From the NCBI GenBank assembly GCA_002411515.1, contig DHTF01000027.1, positions 1 through 10,684 of the forward strand: a stretch of DNA of 10,684 nucleotides, in the 5' to 3' direction. Origin of the DNA: Proteiniphilum sp. UBA5267 (GTDB lineage: Bacteria > Bacteroidota > Bacteroidia > Bacteroidales > Dysgonomonadaceae). Position 1 is the first letter of the stretch, and every line of letters starts with the position of its first letter. The translations under genes and the position numbers were made by a program. The notes under the pieces were generated by a model. The model was not told the origin of the DNA, ran no database searches, and worked only from the letters and a program-made list of their open reading frames with translations. Positions 1 to 7,424 of the stretch are shown in pieces.

Positions 1-809
1 ATCAACTTCTTCTCCGGGTAGGATGCGTATCGGTGGAAATAAGAATCGGGATCCTGAAAGGCGGTCTGTTGCAGCTTTTTGAATCGTTCCAGGTACCACT
101 CACGCAGGTTCTTCTCGCTGGCATCCACGTAGATGGAGAAATCGAAAAAGTCGGAGACAAATACCCGACGGCGCATTTTTCTGCCTGGGGAGACCTGTAG
201 TACGTTGATGCCCTCCACAATCAGGATGTCAGGTCGCTTGATGGTCTGCATCCTGCCAGGAATCACATCGTAATATAAATGAGAATAGAGAGGTGCTTCC
301 AGGAGCTCCTTGCCCGATTTCACTGCTGCCAGAAACGAGAGCAATCGCCTGGCATCATAGCTTTCGGGAAAGCCCTTTCGGTTGAGTATGCCACGTCGTT
401 CCAATTCGGTGTTGGGGTAGAGAAAACCGTCTGTGGTAATCAATTCTACCTTTGGCTGTCCAGGCGTCATGGAGAGTAGTTTCTGCAGTACCCGTGCCGT
501 GGTGCTTTTTCCGGCGGCCACACTCCCGGCGATGCCGATGATGTAGGGAATGGGGTGACTGGTGTTGTCAAAAAATTGATCCCGTTCATCGTGCAGGTGA
601 CGATAATGGGTGAGATGTATCTGCAACAGCCGGATCATGGGGATGTAGACATCTTCCACCTCGTCGAGCGTGAGGGGCTCGTTGAGCGCCTGAAGCGCCG
701 TGAGGTCGATGTCGGATATGGGAAACATGGGATGCTCTTCCAGCTTCCGCCACTCTTCGCGGGTGAATGCACGGAAGGGTGAGTAGGTAACCTCGTAGGC
801 CTTGTTCAT
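1..809 (-). CDS. coaA: Type I pantothenate kinase, 3' end beyond the window
   Basis: Phosphorylates pantothenate with ATP, the first and usually rate-controlling step of coenzyme A synthesis in the cytoplasm. The frame is open from the ATG at 809 to the left edge and gives 269 residues; E. coli CoaA has 316, so about 40-50 C-terminal residues are missing. The Walker A loop GSVAAGKST covers residues 95-103. Numbering stays in register with E. coli CoaA through most of the protein, so ATP-binding K101, R106 (linked to CoA feedback inhibition), catalytic D127 and H177 all fall at the same positions. The stretches [10 protein letters not shown] (121-130), KGFPESYD (145-152) and [15 protein letters not shown] (216-230) are hallmark CoaA blocks. 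It lies downstream of htpG on the same strand but behind a terminator, and has its own -7 box 20 bases before the ATG. The family call is very secure. Confidence 0.96.
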   Translation of the reverse strand, partial: MNKAYEVTYSPFRAFTREEWRKLEEHPMFPISDIDLTALQALNEPLTLDEVEDVYIPMIRLLQIHLTHYRHLHDERDQFFDNTSHPIPYIIGIAGSVAAGKSTTARVLQKLLSMTPGQPKVELITTDGFLYPNTELERRGILNRKGFPESYDARRLLSFLAAVKSGKELLEAPLYSHLYYDVIPGRMQTIKRPDILIVEGINVLQVSPGRKMRRRVFVSDFFDFSIYVDASEKNLREWYLERFKKLQQTAFQDPDSYFHRYASYPEKKL

Positions 810-828
810 CGGGATCGTTTTTTTGCTG

Positions 829-836
829 CAAAGATA
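829..836 (-). promoter_or_regulatory. Bacteroides-type -7 element for coaA
   Basis: Read on the minus strand this is TATCTTTG, a perfect TAnnTTTG match. It would start transcription near 822 and leave a leader of about a dozen bases before the coaA ATG at 809. No exact TTTG -33 box is present; the nearest candidate is GTTG (plus-strand 854-857, 17-base spacer), inside the htpG terminator hairpin. The assignment rests on the -7 match and its position only. Confidence 0.5.
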
Positions 837-841
837 AACCA

Positions 842-875
842 AAAACCGGTAAACAACAGGCTGTTTACCGGTTTT
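842..875 (-). terminator. Intrinsic terminator of htpG
   Basis: A perfect 13-bp inverted repeat has arms 842-854 (AAAACCGGTAAAC) and 863-875 (GTTTACCGGTTTT), with an 8-base centre. On the minus strand the right-hand arm ends in a run of T. It lies 66 bases past the htpG stop codon and before coaA, so it should end htpG transcripts. The symmetric A/T flanks mean it could also fold in the other direction, but no plus-strand gene reads into it. Confidence 0.8.
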
Positions 876-895
876 ATTCGGTGTGCTTTGTCAAG

Positions 896-918
896 GCCCA
901 CCGGTTACCCGGGTGGGC
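896..918 (-). repeat. GC-rich hairpin in the htpG 3' region
   Basis: Arms GCCCACC (896-902) and GGTGGGC (912-918) form a 7-bp perfect stem with a 9-base loop, 22 bases after the htpG stop. No T-tract follows on either strand, so it is not a complete intrinsic terminator. It may protect the mRNA 3' end or pause polymerase before the terminator at 842-875. The function is inferred only. Confidence 0.5.
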
Positions 919-940
919 ATCACAGAGTGTGACAAGGAGT

Positions 941-2836
941 TCAGAGCGTCTCGAAGCTCCGCTTCACAAAATTGCTCAACGCCTCCCCCTTCAGCATGTT
1001 GTGAGAGAGCAAGGCCAAGTCGACCATCTGCCGGAGTTTACCTTCTGAGGTAACCTCCGCGATCAGTGTCTCTTTTTCTTTGTTTTCGCTCTCCTCAATG
1101 AGTTGTTTTATGAGAGAGTGATCCACGTTGAGCACCACTTGGTAGCTGTCGGGCATTTCGCCATAGAAGGCCATCTGTTGCTGCATGGCCGACATCTCCT
1201 TCATGCGGCGGGAGAACTCGTTTTGAGTGATCTGCACCGGTCGCGATGCTTCGCCCAGTGCTTTGAAGTCGACACCAAACTCAATCTTTTCCATTGGAGG
1301 CAACTGCGATTTTACCGCCTCGGTGACCAGCTCCTTCTGTTTGTCGGTGAGCGACGGGCTTTCCGGCTCCTCTTTTGAGATCAGGTGTTCCACGGTGTCG
1401 CTGTCGACCCGTACAAACCGGGTTTTTCCCAGTTTCTGCTCCAGCAACCCCATCCAGTGTACATCGAGCTGCCCGTCCATCATCAGGACATCGTATCCCT
1501 TTTCTTTGGCAGCGTCGATTGGAGCATACTGCTTTTCCTTGTCACCGGCATAGAGCCAGATGAGATCACCGTTTTTATCGGTCTGTGACCCTTCGACCAA
1601 CGACTTGTACTCGTCGAGGGTGAAGTATTTGTCATCCACATTTTTCATCAGCGCAAATTTGACCACCTTGTCGGAGAACTTCTCCTCCGTGAGCATCCCA
1701 TACGCAATAAAGAGCTTCAGGCTGTCCCACTTTTGCTCAAACTGGGTACGCTCCTTCTTGAAAAGCTCTTCCAGCTTATCGGCCACCTTCCGGGTGATGT
1801 GATTCGAAATCTTCTTTACGTTGTGGTCGCTCTGCAGATAAGATCGGGATACATTCAGGGGAATGTCGGGTGAGTCGATCACGCCGTGCAACAACGTTAG
1901 AAACTCTGGGACAATCCCTTCCACAGAGTCGGTCACGAAGACCTGGTTGCTGTAGAGCTGAATCTTGTTGCGTTGCAGATCGAGATTGTTTTTAATCTTC
2001 GGAAAATAAAGTATCCCCGTCAGGTTGAAAGGATAGTCCACGTTCAGATGAATCCAGAACATGGGCTCCTCGAACATGGAGAGGGGATAGAGATCCCGGT
2101 AGAATTGCAGGTAATCCTCCTCCTTCAGGTCGGCAGGCTTTTGCTTCCATAGCGGATTTATTTCGTTGATTACGTTGTCTTCCTGCGTGTCGACATAGTT
2201 GCCATCCTTCCACTCCTGTTTTTTACCGAAAACGACCGGCACAGGCAGGAAACGGCAATATTTCTTCAAGAGCGACTCTACCTTACTCTTCTCCAGAAAC
2301 TCCTGGTTCTCCTCGTCGAGATAAAGGATGATATCGGTGCCCCGATCAGCCTTCTCCACCTCTTCCATGGTGAAATTGGGTGTACCATCGCAGGACCACT
2401 TCACGGCTTTAGCCCCCTCCTTGTAGGATTTGGTCACGATCTCCACCTGCTTCGACACCATGAACGAAGAGTAAAAACCCAGTCCGAAGTGACCGATGAT
2501 GGCATGCATGTTCTCTTTATACTGATCCAAAAAATCATTGGCTGAAGAGAGTGCGATCTGATTGATATATTTGTCTACCTCCTCTGCCGTCATGCCGATT
2601 CCCCTGTCGGATATGGTGAGGCTTTTCTTTTCTTTGTCGATGGATACCTGCACGGTGAGTTCACCCAGTTCGCCTTTGAATTCGCCAACATCGGCCAATG
2701 TTTTGATCTTTTGGGTAGCATCCACTGCGTTGGAAACGATCTCACGCAGAAAAATCTCATGATCGCTGTATAGAAACTTTTTAATGATGGGGAAAATGTT
2801 CTCTGTGGTTACCCCGATTTGTCCTTTTTGTACCAT
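941..2836 (-). CDS. htpG: Molecular chaperone HtpG (Hsp90 family)
   Basis: A cytoplasmic ATP-dependent dimeric chaperone that helps remodel and refold client proteins, usually with the DnaK system. The 631-residue product has the whole Hsp90 layout. The N-terminal GHKL ATPase domain carries REIVSNAVDA (31-40, with ATP/Mg-binding N36), DRGIGM (77-82, adenine-binding D77) and the lid motif GHFGLGFYSSF (115-125). The middle domain includes the conserved LPLNVSRSYLQ-like block, written here IPLNVSRSYLQ, with the arginine expected to contact the ATP gamma-phosphate. The C-terminal dimerisation region contains the RRMKEMSAMQQQMAFYGEMPDSYQ block typical of HtpG, and there is no eukaryotic MEEVD tail. 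The ATG at 2836 gives the usual MVQKGQIGVTTENIFPIIKKFL-type start. The gene stands alone, divergent from the sigma factor gene and closed by a terminator. No CIRCE element or clear TAnnTTTG box is visible upstream, so its heat-shock control cannot be read from the sequence. Confidence 0.98.
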   Translation of the reverse strand: MVQKGQIGVTTENIFPIIKKFLYSDHEIFLREIVSNAVDATQKIKTLADVGEFKGELGELTVQVSIDKEKKSLTISDRGIGMTAEEVDKYINQIALSSANDFLDQYKENMHAIIGHFGLGFYSSFMVSKQVEIVTKSYKEGAKAVKWSCDGTPNFTMEEVEKADRGTDIILYLDEENQEFLEKSKVESLLKKYCRFLPVPVVFGKKQEWKDGNYVDTQEDNVINEINPLWKQKPADLKEEDYLQFYRDLYPLSMFEEPMFWIHLNVDYPFNLTGILYFPKIKNNLDLQRNKIQLYSNQVFVTDSVEGIVPEFLTLLHGVIDSPDIPLNVSRSYLQSDHNVKKISNHITRKVADKLEELFKKERTQFEQKWDSLKLFIAYGMLTEEKFSDKVVKFALMKNVDDKYFTLDEYKSLVEGSQTDKNGDLIWLYAGDKEKQYAPIDAAKEKGYDVLMMDGQLDVHWMGLLEQKLGKTRFVRVDSDTVEHLISKEEPESPSLTDKQKELVTEAVKSQLPPMEKIEFGVDFKALGEASRPVQITQNEFSRRMKEMSAMQQQMAFYGEMPDSYQVVLNVDHSLIKQLIEESENKEKETLIAEVTSEGKLRQMVDLALLSHNMLKGEALSNFVKRSFETL

Positions 2837-3204
2837 AAACTATCAGTTTTATTTTAATCTTGTGCGAGCTATTTTCAAGTTAAACAATTGCAAATAGTAT
2901 GCCACAAACCCTTTGACTTTGTTTAAAATATTGGAGAGAAAAGATACGGTTAAATTATTTGGAATCGCTCTAAAAAAATAAAAGATCATTAAATAAGATG
3001 ATCCGGGAAGTATTATAAATACTATTGATGATTTATTGATGTTGTTTTTAGCCCATTGTATTCATATAAACAGCTGATATACAATAATAGTAGATTCATT
3101 ATTTTTTTATTAACAATCATTAATCGTTTTTTTTTAGAAAAGAACATTTGTTTTAAATATATCTCTTTATATTTGCATGTAACACAATTTAAAAGTCATC
3201 GCTT
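2837..3204. other. AT-rich divergent intergenic region, htpG / sigma factor
   Basis: This stretch of 368 bases has no credible gene on either strand and is much richer in A+T than its flanks. It must hold the promoters of both divergent genes. The sigma factor promoter is clear at 3147-3175. For htpG the best minus-strand candidate is a near match (TACTATTTG at 2891-2899, one base too long for TAnnTTTG), without a good -33 box. Two short dyads sit in the middle: GATCAT/ATGATC arms at 2984-3003 and a 15-base palindrome AGTATTATAAATACT at 3009-3023. The direct repeat TATTGATG follows immediately. Confidence 0.7.
3147..3175 (+). promoter_or_regulatory. Promoter of the ECF sigma factor gene
   Basis: TTTG at 3147-3150 and TATATTTG at 3168-3175 match both halves of the Bacteroides housekeeping promoter (TTTG ... 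TAnnTTTG) with a 17-base spacer, slightly short of the usual 19-21. Transcription would begin near 3182, leaving a leader of about 20 bases before the ATG at 3205. The -7 box is the right arm of a 7-bp inverted repeat, AAATATA (3155-3161) and TATATTT (3168-3174). Confidence 0.7.
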
Positions 3205-3723
3205 ATGAAGACAGAACTTTCTTTCGAAAAGCAGTTGCTAAGCTTGCAGGATAATATGTTTAATTTCGCATTGACATTGACTGCCGACAGAGAAGAAGCA
3301 AAAGATTTGTTGCAGGAAACAACGCTTCGTGTATTGGACAACAGAGAAAAGTATTATGAAAATGTGAATTTCAAAGGATGGGTTTTCACCATCATGCACA
3401 ATATTTTCGTAAATAATTACCGCAAGATCGTCAGAAGTCAGACCATCATCGATAAGACAGAAAACCTCTATCATTTGAATCTCCCGCAGGACTCGGGTTT
3501 CGATACGCCAGACGGAGCTTACACCATCAAGGAGATCAACAAGGCAATCAATAGTTTCACCGATGAGTATAAAGTGCCGTTTTCGATGCATGTCTCCGGC
3601 TTCAAGTACGAAGAAATAGCGAAACATCTCGAACTCCCTATCGGAACCGTCAAAAGCAGAATCTTCTTCGCTCGCAAAAGGCTGCAGGAAATGTTGAAGG
3701 ATTTTAGATTTTACGCCGAGTAG
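3205..3723 (+). CDS. ECF-type RNA polymerase sigma factor
   Basis: A 172-residue alternative sigma factor with only regions sigma2 and sigma4, the minimal ECF layout. Sigma2 spans about residues 12-76 and holds the core-binding DLLQETTLRVLDN stretch (34-46) and FKGWVFTIMHNIFVNNYRK (56-74). A linker of about 35 residues (NLYHLNLPQDSGFDTPDG) follows. Sigma4 spans about 109-161, with the helix-turn-helix KYEEIAKHLELPIGTVKSRIFFARKRL (134-160) that should read the -35 region. The start is the first ATG after a good promoter. The protein resembles a group of sigma factors widely conserved in Bacteroidales, but I cannot name its regulon or symbol. No anti-sigma factor gene or SusC/SusD pair follows. 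The gene has its own promoter and terminator and is monocistronic, so control by an adjacent anti-sigma factor is unlikely. Confidence 0.92.
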   Translation: MKTELSFEKQLLSLQDNMFNFALTLTADREEAKDLLQETTLRVLDNREKYYENVNFKGWVFTIMHNIFVNNYRKIVRSQTIIDKTENLYHLNLPQDSGFDTPDGAYTIKEINKAINSFTDEYKVPFSMHVSGFKYEEIAKHLELPIGTVKSRIFFARKRLQEMLKDFRFYAE

Positions 3724-3743
3724 CAACGATTGAACGACTATAG

Positions 3744-3774
3744 AAAACCTCTTTCATCGAAAGAGGTTTTTTTT
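3744..3774 (+). terminator. Intrinsic terminator of the sigma factor gene
   Basis: Arms AAAACCTCTTTC (3744-3755) and GAAAGAGGTTTT (3759-3770) form a near-ideal hairpin with a very small loop, followed by an eight-base T-tract (3767-3774). It starts 20 bases past the stop codon. The last Ts double as the -33 box of the antiporter promoter. Confidence 0.9.
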
Positions 3775-3802
3775 GTCGGTTGCCACAAAATAAATACCTT
3801 TG
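3772..3802 (+). promoter_or_regulatory. Promoter of the Na+/Ca2+ antiporter gene
   Basis: TTTG (3772-3775) and TACCTTTG (3795-3802) are exact matches to the Bacteroides -33 and -7 elements with an optimal 19-base spacer. Transcription would start near 3809, about 20 bases before the ATG at 3831. This rules out the longer in-frame start at 3780, which lies upstream of the -7 box. Confidence 0.8.
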
Positions 3803-3830
3803 CCAGCGCAAAAAAAGATTGTTTAAAAAA

Positions 3831-4772
3831 ATGGAAATTATTTGGTTATTGGTGTCACTGGTCATTCTCTATTATGGTGCTGAGGGATTGGTCACTGGGG
3901 CGGCTTCGCTCGCTAAAAGAATCGGCATAAGCCCTTTGGTGATCGGGCTCACCATCGTATCGATCGGGACAAGTATGCCTGAGTTGATTGTGAGCGTCAA
4001 AGCCGCTATGAACGGTCAGAGTGCACTCTCTATCGGAAATGTTTTGGGATCAAATTTTTTTAATATCGGCATCATCCTGGGGTTTTCGGCGCTTATTTAC
4101 CCCTTGGCAGTAAAAAGGCAGCTGCTGAAGTTGGATGTGCCGGTGATGATTTTTACAGTTTTCCTTTTTTTTATGCTCTTTCTCGATCACAAGATTTCCC
4201 GAGGGGAAGCGTTGCTGTTTGCATTGTTTTTTATTTCTTATGTGTTTTACCTGCTGATTTCTTCCCGAAAAAAAGGTGTTGTGGAAGAAGAGGGAGAGGA
4301 AGAAGAAATAAGACTGACCAAGCACTGGGCTCTTGATATCCTGTTTGTGGGAGTCGGTCTTCTGGCGTTGGTATACGGATCGGATTTGCTGGTGGTGAAT
4401 GCTACACTGATTGCCGAACGGTTGGGGATGTCGGAAGCCATGATCGGGCTGACCATTGTGGCAGCAGGGACGAGCATGCCCGAGTTGGCCACATCGGTGG
4501 TGGCTGCACTCAAAAAACGTTCCGATATTGCCATTGGCAACGTGGTAGGGTCCAATATTTTTAATATTCTTTTAATTCTAGGGGTGGCCGGGCTTATCCA
4601 ACCCATCAGCACACCGGAGATCGACTATATCGACAGTCTGTTTTTGATAGGCATCAGCCTCCTGTTGTGGTTGTTTATGAAAACAGGATCACGTATTTCG
4701 CGATGGAATGGTGCTGCATTTATAGCGTTCTACCTGATTTACTTTTTCATAAAGCTTGCCATCGGTAAATAG
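3831..4772 (+). CDS. Calcium/sodium antiporter, CaCA family (YrbG-like)
   Basis: An inner-membrane cation/Ca2+ exchanger, expected to export calcium using the sodium (or possibly proton) gradient. The 313-residue product has the two inverted alpha repeats that define the family. Alpha-1 carries GTSMPEL (46-52) and GNVLGSNFFN (69-78); alpha-2 carries GTSMPEL (213-219) and GNVVGSNIFN (236-245). The acidic residue of each GTSMPE and the asparagines of each GSN form the ion site. About ten hydrophobic segments are visible, five per half, joined by a charged cytoplasmic loop at 146-163 with a run of glutamates (VVEEEGEEEE) that could sense or bind cations. The length fits E. coli YrbG (325). The start at 3831 begins directly with the first membrane helix and fits the promoter; a 17-residue basic extension from 3780 is possible on paper but would lie outside the transcript. 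Ion specificity cannot be settled from the sequence. Confidence 0.94.
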   Translation: MEIIWLLVSLVILYYGAEGLVTGAASLAKRIGISPLVIGLTIVSIGTSMPELIVSVKAAMNGQSALSIGNVLGSNFFNIGIILGFSALIYPLAVKRQLLKLDVPVMIFTVFLFFMLFLDHKISRGEALLFALFFISYVFYLLISSRKKGVVEEEGEEEEIRLTKHWALDILFVGVGLLALVYGSDLLVVNATLIAERLGMSEAMIGLTIVAAGTSMPELATSVVAALKKRSDIAIGNVVGSNIFNILLILGVAGLIQPISTPEIDYIDSLFLIGISLLLWLFMKTGSRISRWNGAAFIAFYLIYFFIKLAIGK

Positions 4773-4780
4773 GAGCAATA

Positions 4781-4817
4781 AAAAAGTGTCTGCATCGTAT
4801 AAAAACCATGCAGACAC
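4781..4817 (-). terminator. Intrinsic terminator of lon, between convergent genes
   Basis: Arms GTGTCTGCAT (4786-4795) and ATGCAGACAC (4808-4817) make a perfect 10-bp stem with a 12-base loop. On the minus strand a T5 run (plus-strand 4781-4785) follows, 18 bases past the lon stop codon. On the plus strand no T-tract follows, so it serves lon mainly. It may weakly stop antiporter transcripts, for which I see no other terminator. Confidence 0.82.
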
Positions 4818-4835
4818 CGTGTTCCTTGCGGTTGG

Positions 4836-7322
4836 TTATACCGTGGGATTGTTTTTTTGCTTCTCCGTATTGAAATCCTTCGGATTATTTACTTTTTCCT
4901 TCAGCAACGCCAGATCGAGCACCTCCTTCACATCGCTTACGTAATGGAACGTGAGTCCTTTCAGGTAGTCGTCTTTGATTTCCTCAATATCCTTCCGGTT
5001 ATCTTTGCAGAGAATGATGTCAGTGATTCCGGCTCGCTTAGCGGCAAGGATTTTTTCTCGGATGCCTCCAACGGGAAGTACCTTGCCACGCAAGGTGATC
5101 TCACCAGTCATGGCCAGGTGTGGACGCACTTTGCGTTGCGTGTAGATTGAGGCAAGCGAGGAGATCATGGTGATGCCGGCTGAAGGCCCATCTTTGGGTA
5201 TGGCTCCCTCGGGAACATGGATGTGCGTATTCCAGTTTTCAAATATGTCGGGGTCGATGTCCAGTTCCTGCGCGTGTGAATGGATATACTCCATGGCCAG
5301 CATGGCCGATTCTTTCATGACCTCTCCCAGGTTGCCGGTAAGGGTCAGCTTGGAGCCTTTTCCCCTGCTGAGCGAGCTTTCCACAAATAGGATCTCACCC
5401 CCAACGGCTGTCCATGCAAGTCCAGTGACTACGCCGGCATAATCGTTGCCCTGGTAGCGGTCTCTCGCATGCTCCTCTGTGCCGAGGTATTCTTTCAGTT
5501 CGTTAGCTTTCAGTGACTTTGGATAAGCTTCGTCGGAGGCTATTCTGCGGGCTACACGACGCATTACCTTGGCAATTTTTTTATTCAGTTCTCGCACCCC
5601 TGACTCTCGTGTGTAATGCTCCACAATCTTCTGCAGTGTGGGCTTGGGGATCATAAAAGCACCTTTTTCGATGCCATGGTTTGCAAGCTCCCTGGGAACA
5701 AGGTGGCGATAAGCAATCTCAACTTTTTCTTCGGTGATGTAACCTCCCACGTTAATCAGTTCCATGCGGTCGAGTAGGGGCTGAGGGATGCTGCTCAGGT
5801 TGTTCGCTGTAGCAATAAAGAGTACCTTCGATAGGTCATAGTCGATGGAGAGGTAATTGTCGTGAAACGCCATGTTCTGTTCCGGATCGAGCACCTCCAG
5901 TAATGCCGAAGAGGGGTCACCCCTGAAATCATTCCCAATCTTATCCACCTCATCAAGCACGAACACCGGGTTGGAGGTGCCGGCCTTCTGGATGTTCTGG
6001 ATGATACGCCCCGGGATAGCTCCGATATAAGTGCGCCGGTGTCCGCGAATCTCGGCTTCATCGTGTAGCCCCCCGAGTGACACACGCACATACTTGCGGT
6101 TTAGCGCTTCGGCAATTGATTTGCCGAGTGAGGTTTTCCCTACTCCCGGAGGACCATACAAGCAGAGGATGGGTGATTTCAAATCGCCCTTCAGCTTCAA
6201 CACCGCCAAGTGCTCCATGATGCGCTCTTTCACCTTTTCCATTCCAAAATGATCCCTGTCGAGTATCTTCTGGGCATTCTTCAGATTGAAATTGTCTTTT
6301 GAATATTCGTTCCAGGGTAACTCCAGAATGGTCTGCAAATAACCAAACTGCACCGAGTAATCGGGAGATTGCGGATTGAGTCGCTCCAGCTTCTGTGCCT
6401 CTTTCTCGAAGGTTGCAGCCACTTCGGCACTCCATTTTTTTTCTTTTGCCTTCTTTCGGAATTCATCGATCTCAATCTGCTGCGTATTTCCTCCCAGTTC
6501 CTCCTGGATGGTTTTGATCTGCTGTTGCAGGAAATATTCTTTTTGTTGCTGATTCAGGTCTTCGCGAGTTTTCAACTGGATGTTCATCTTCAACTCCAGT
6601 ATCTGCGACTCACGGTTGAGAATCATCAGCAGCCGGTAGGCTTGTTCTTTCTCGTCGTTGATAGCGAGTAGTTCCTGTTTCTCCCTGCTATCGATGGGTA
6701 GGTTGGTGCCACAGTAACTGATCAGCATGTCGGAGAAGGAGTCGTTGCTGATGGTTTGTATCAGTTCTTTTGGCGGCTCCCCCAGCAGATGTAGCATGTG
6801 CAACATGGCATCGCGGATGGAGTCGAGGATGGCTTTGAACTCCTTGTCCTCTTTGGGTGCCCGTTCGTAATCGTGCATTTTATAAGTAGCCTTTAGAAAA
6901 GGTTCGCTCTGTACCATCTCAAGCCACTCAAAACGTTTCTTCGCCTGCACGATGATGCTGAAGTTGTTGTCGGCCAACTCGATCACACGAATGACCTCGC
7001 CCAGGACTCCCATTTGGTAAAGATCATCTTTGCCTGGATCTTCCACTCTCGTATCCTTCTGGCATACCAGTCCGATATAACGTTGTTTTTTACCAAGTGA
7101 TTTGATCAGAGCCAGTGATTTTTTCCGGCCTACGGAAATGGGGAGCGTGCTGCCCGGGAAGACAATGGTATTACGAAGAGGAAGGATGGGCAGCAACTCT
7201 TTCAAGTGTGCTTCATCTATGTCTGTGTTGCCGTCAATAAAATCGCTGGCAATAAAGGAGATGATGTTCCCCTCGGTATCTTCGTCACCCGTAGCATTTA
7301 TTTTGAATGGATTCATATTCAT
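4836..7322 (-). CDS. lon: ATP-dependent protease La (Lon)
   Basis: A cytoplasmic AAA+ serine protease that degrades misfolded proteins and selected regulators. The 828-residue product (counted from the ATG at 7322) has all LonA parts. The N-terminal substrate domain (about 40-240, starting [15 protein letters not shown]) is followed by a coiled-coil-rich linker (about 240-345). The AAA+ module has Walker A GPPGVGKT (390-397), Walker [10 protein letters not shown] (about 453-461) and the [14 protein letters not shown] block. The C-terminal protease domain has the catalytic serine in PKDGPSAG (S714) and lysine in GGIREK (K757), 43 residues apart as in E. coli Lon. The short tail after about residue 805 is polar and probably disordered. 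Start choice: ATGs at 7322 and 7316 and a TTG at 7325 lie together; I prefer 7322, but 7316 (two residues shorter) is equally possible. No clear promoter of the TAnnTTTG type is visible upstream. Confidence 0.97.
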   Translation of the reverse strand: MNMNPFKINATGDEDTEGNIISFIASDFIDGNTDIDEAHLKELLPILPLRNTIVFPGSTLPISVGRKKSLALIKSLGKKQRYIGLVCQKDTRVEDPGKDDLYQMGVLGEVIRVIELADNNFSIIVQAKKRFEWLEMVQSEPFLKATYKMHDYERAPKEDKEFKAILDSIRDAMLHMLHLLGEPPKELIQTISNDSFSDMLISYCGTNLPIDSREKQELLAINDEKEQAYRLLMILNRESQILELKMNIQLKTREDLNQQQKEYFLQQQIKTIQEELGGNTQQIEIDEFRKKAKEKKWSAEVAATFEKEAQKLERLNPQSPDYSVQFGYLQTILELPWNEYSKDNFNLKNAQKILDRDHFGMEKVKERIMEHLAVLKLKGDLKSPILCLYGPPGVGKTSLGKSIAEALNRKYVRVSLGGLHDEAEIRGHRRTYIGAIPGRIIQNIQKAGTSNPVFVLDEVDKIGNDFRGDPSSALLEVLDPEQNMAFHDNYLSIDYDLSKVLFIATANNLSSIPQPLLDRMELINVGGYITEEKVEIAYRHLVPRELANHGIEKGAFMIPKPTLQKIVEHYTRESGVRELNKKIAKVMRRVARRIASDEAYPKSLKANELKEYLGTEEHARDRYQGNDYAGVVTGLAWTAVGGEILFVESSLSRGKGSKLTLTGNLGEVMKESAMLAMEYIHSHAQELDIDPDIFENWNTHIHVPEGAIPKDGPSAGITMISSLASIYTQRKVRPHLAMTGEITLRGKVLPVGGIREKILAAKRAGITDIILCKDNRKDIEEIKDDYLKGLTFHYVSDVKEVLDLALLKEKVNNPKDFNTEKQKNNPTV

Positions 7323-7340
7323 CAATCTGTTCTTCTAAAA

Positions 7341-7369
7341 ACGGAAAATGGTTACTTTTGTTTTCCCGT
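7341..7369. promoter_or_regulatory. Candidate trmN6 promoter within a small dyad
   Basis: TACTTTTG at 7353-7360 is an exact TAnnTTTG match on the plus strand, about 65 bases before the methyltransferase ATG; no good -33 TTTG lies upstream. It is flanked by an imperfect inverted repeat, ACGGAAAA (7341-7348) and TTTTCCCGT (7361-7369), with one extra base in the right arm. The 102-base gap between the lon and methyltransferase starts must also carry the lon promoter, which I could not locate. Confidence 0.4.
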
Positions 7370-7424
7370 GTTCATAAATATTCAAAATCCATGCCAAACA
7401 GGCTGAAATCTTTTTTTTCTGACA

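Noticed and set aside
586..831. Minus-strand frame of 81 residues near the left end
   Set aside because: It is a shifted reading of the coaA 5' region. The true frame starts at 809 and shows the CoaA motifs continuously to the left edge.
2837..3204. Possible small RNA or riboswitch in the long AT-rich intergenic region
   Set aside because: The dyads are short and no T-tract terminator follows a stem on either strand; nothing resembles a known riboswitch.
3238..3726. 162-residue frame antisense to the sigma factor gene
   Set aside because: Lies almost exactly opposite a clear sigma factor gene, shows no recognisable motif and has no promoter; a mirror effect of the coding strand's codon use.
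3780..3830. Longer antiporter N-terminus from the ATG at 3780
   Set aside because: The exact promoter -7 box lies at 3795-3802, so this ATG would be upstream of the transcript; the added residues are basic and unlike the family.
4247..4612. 121-residue frame antisense to the antiporter gene
   Set aside because: Overlaps the alpha-2 repeat coding region, low-complexity serine/proline-rich product, no sign of a gene.
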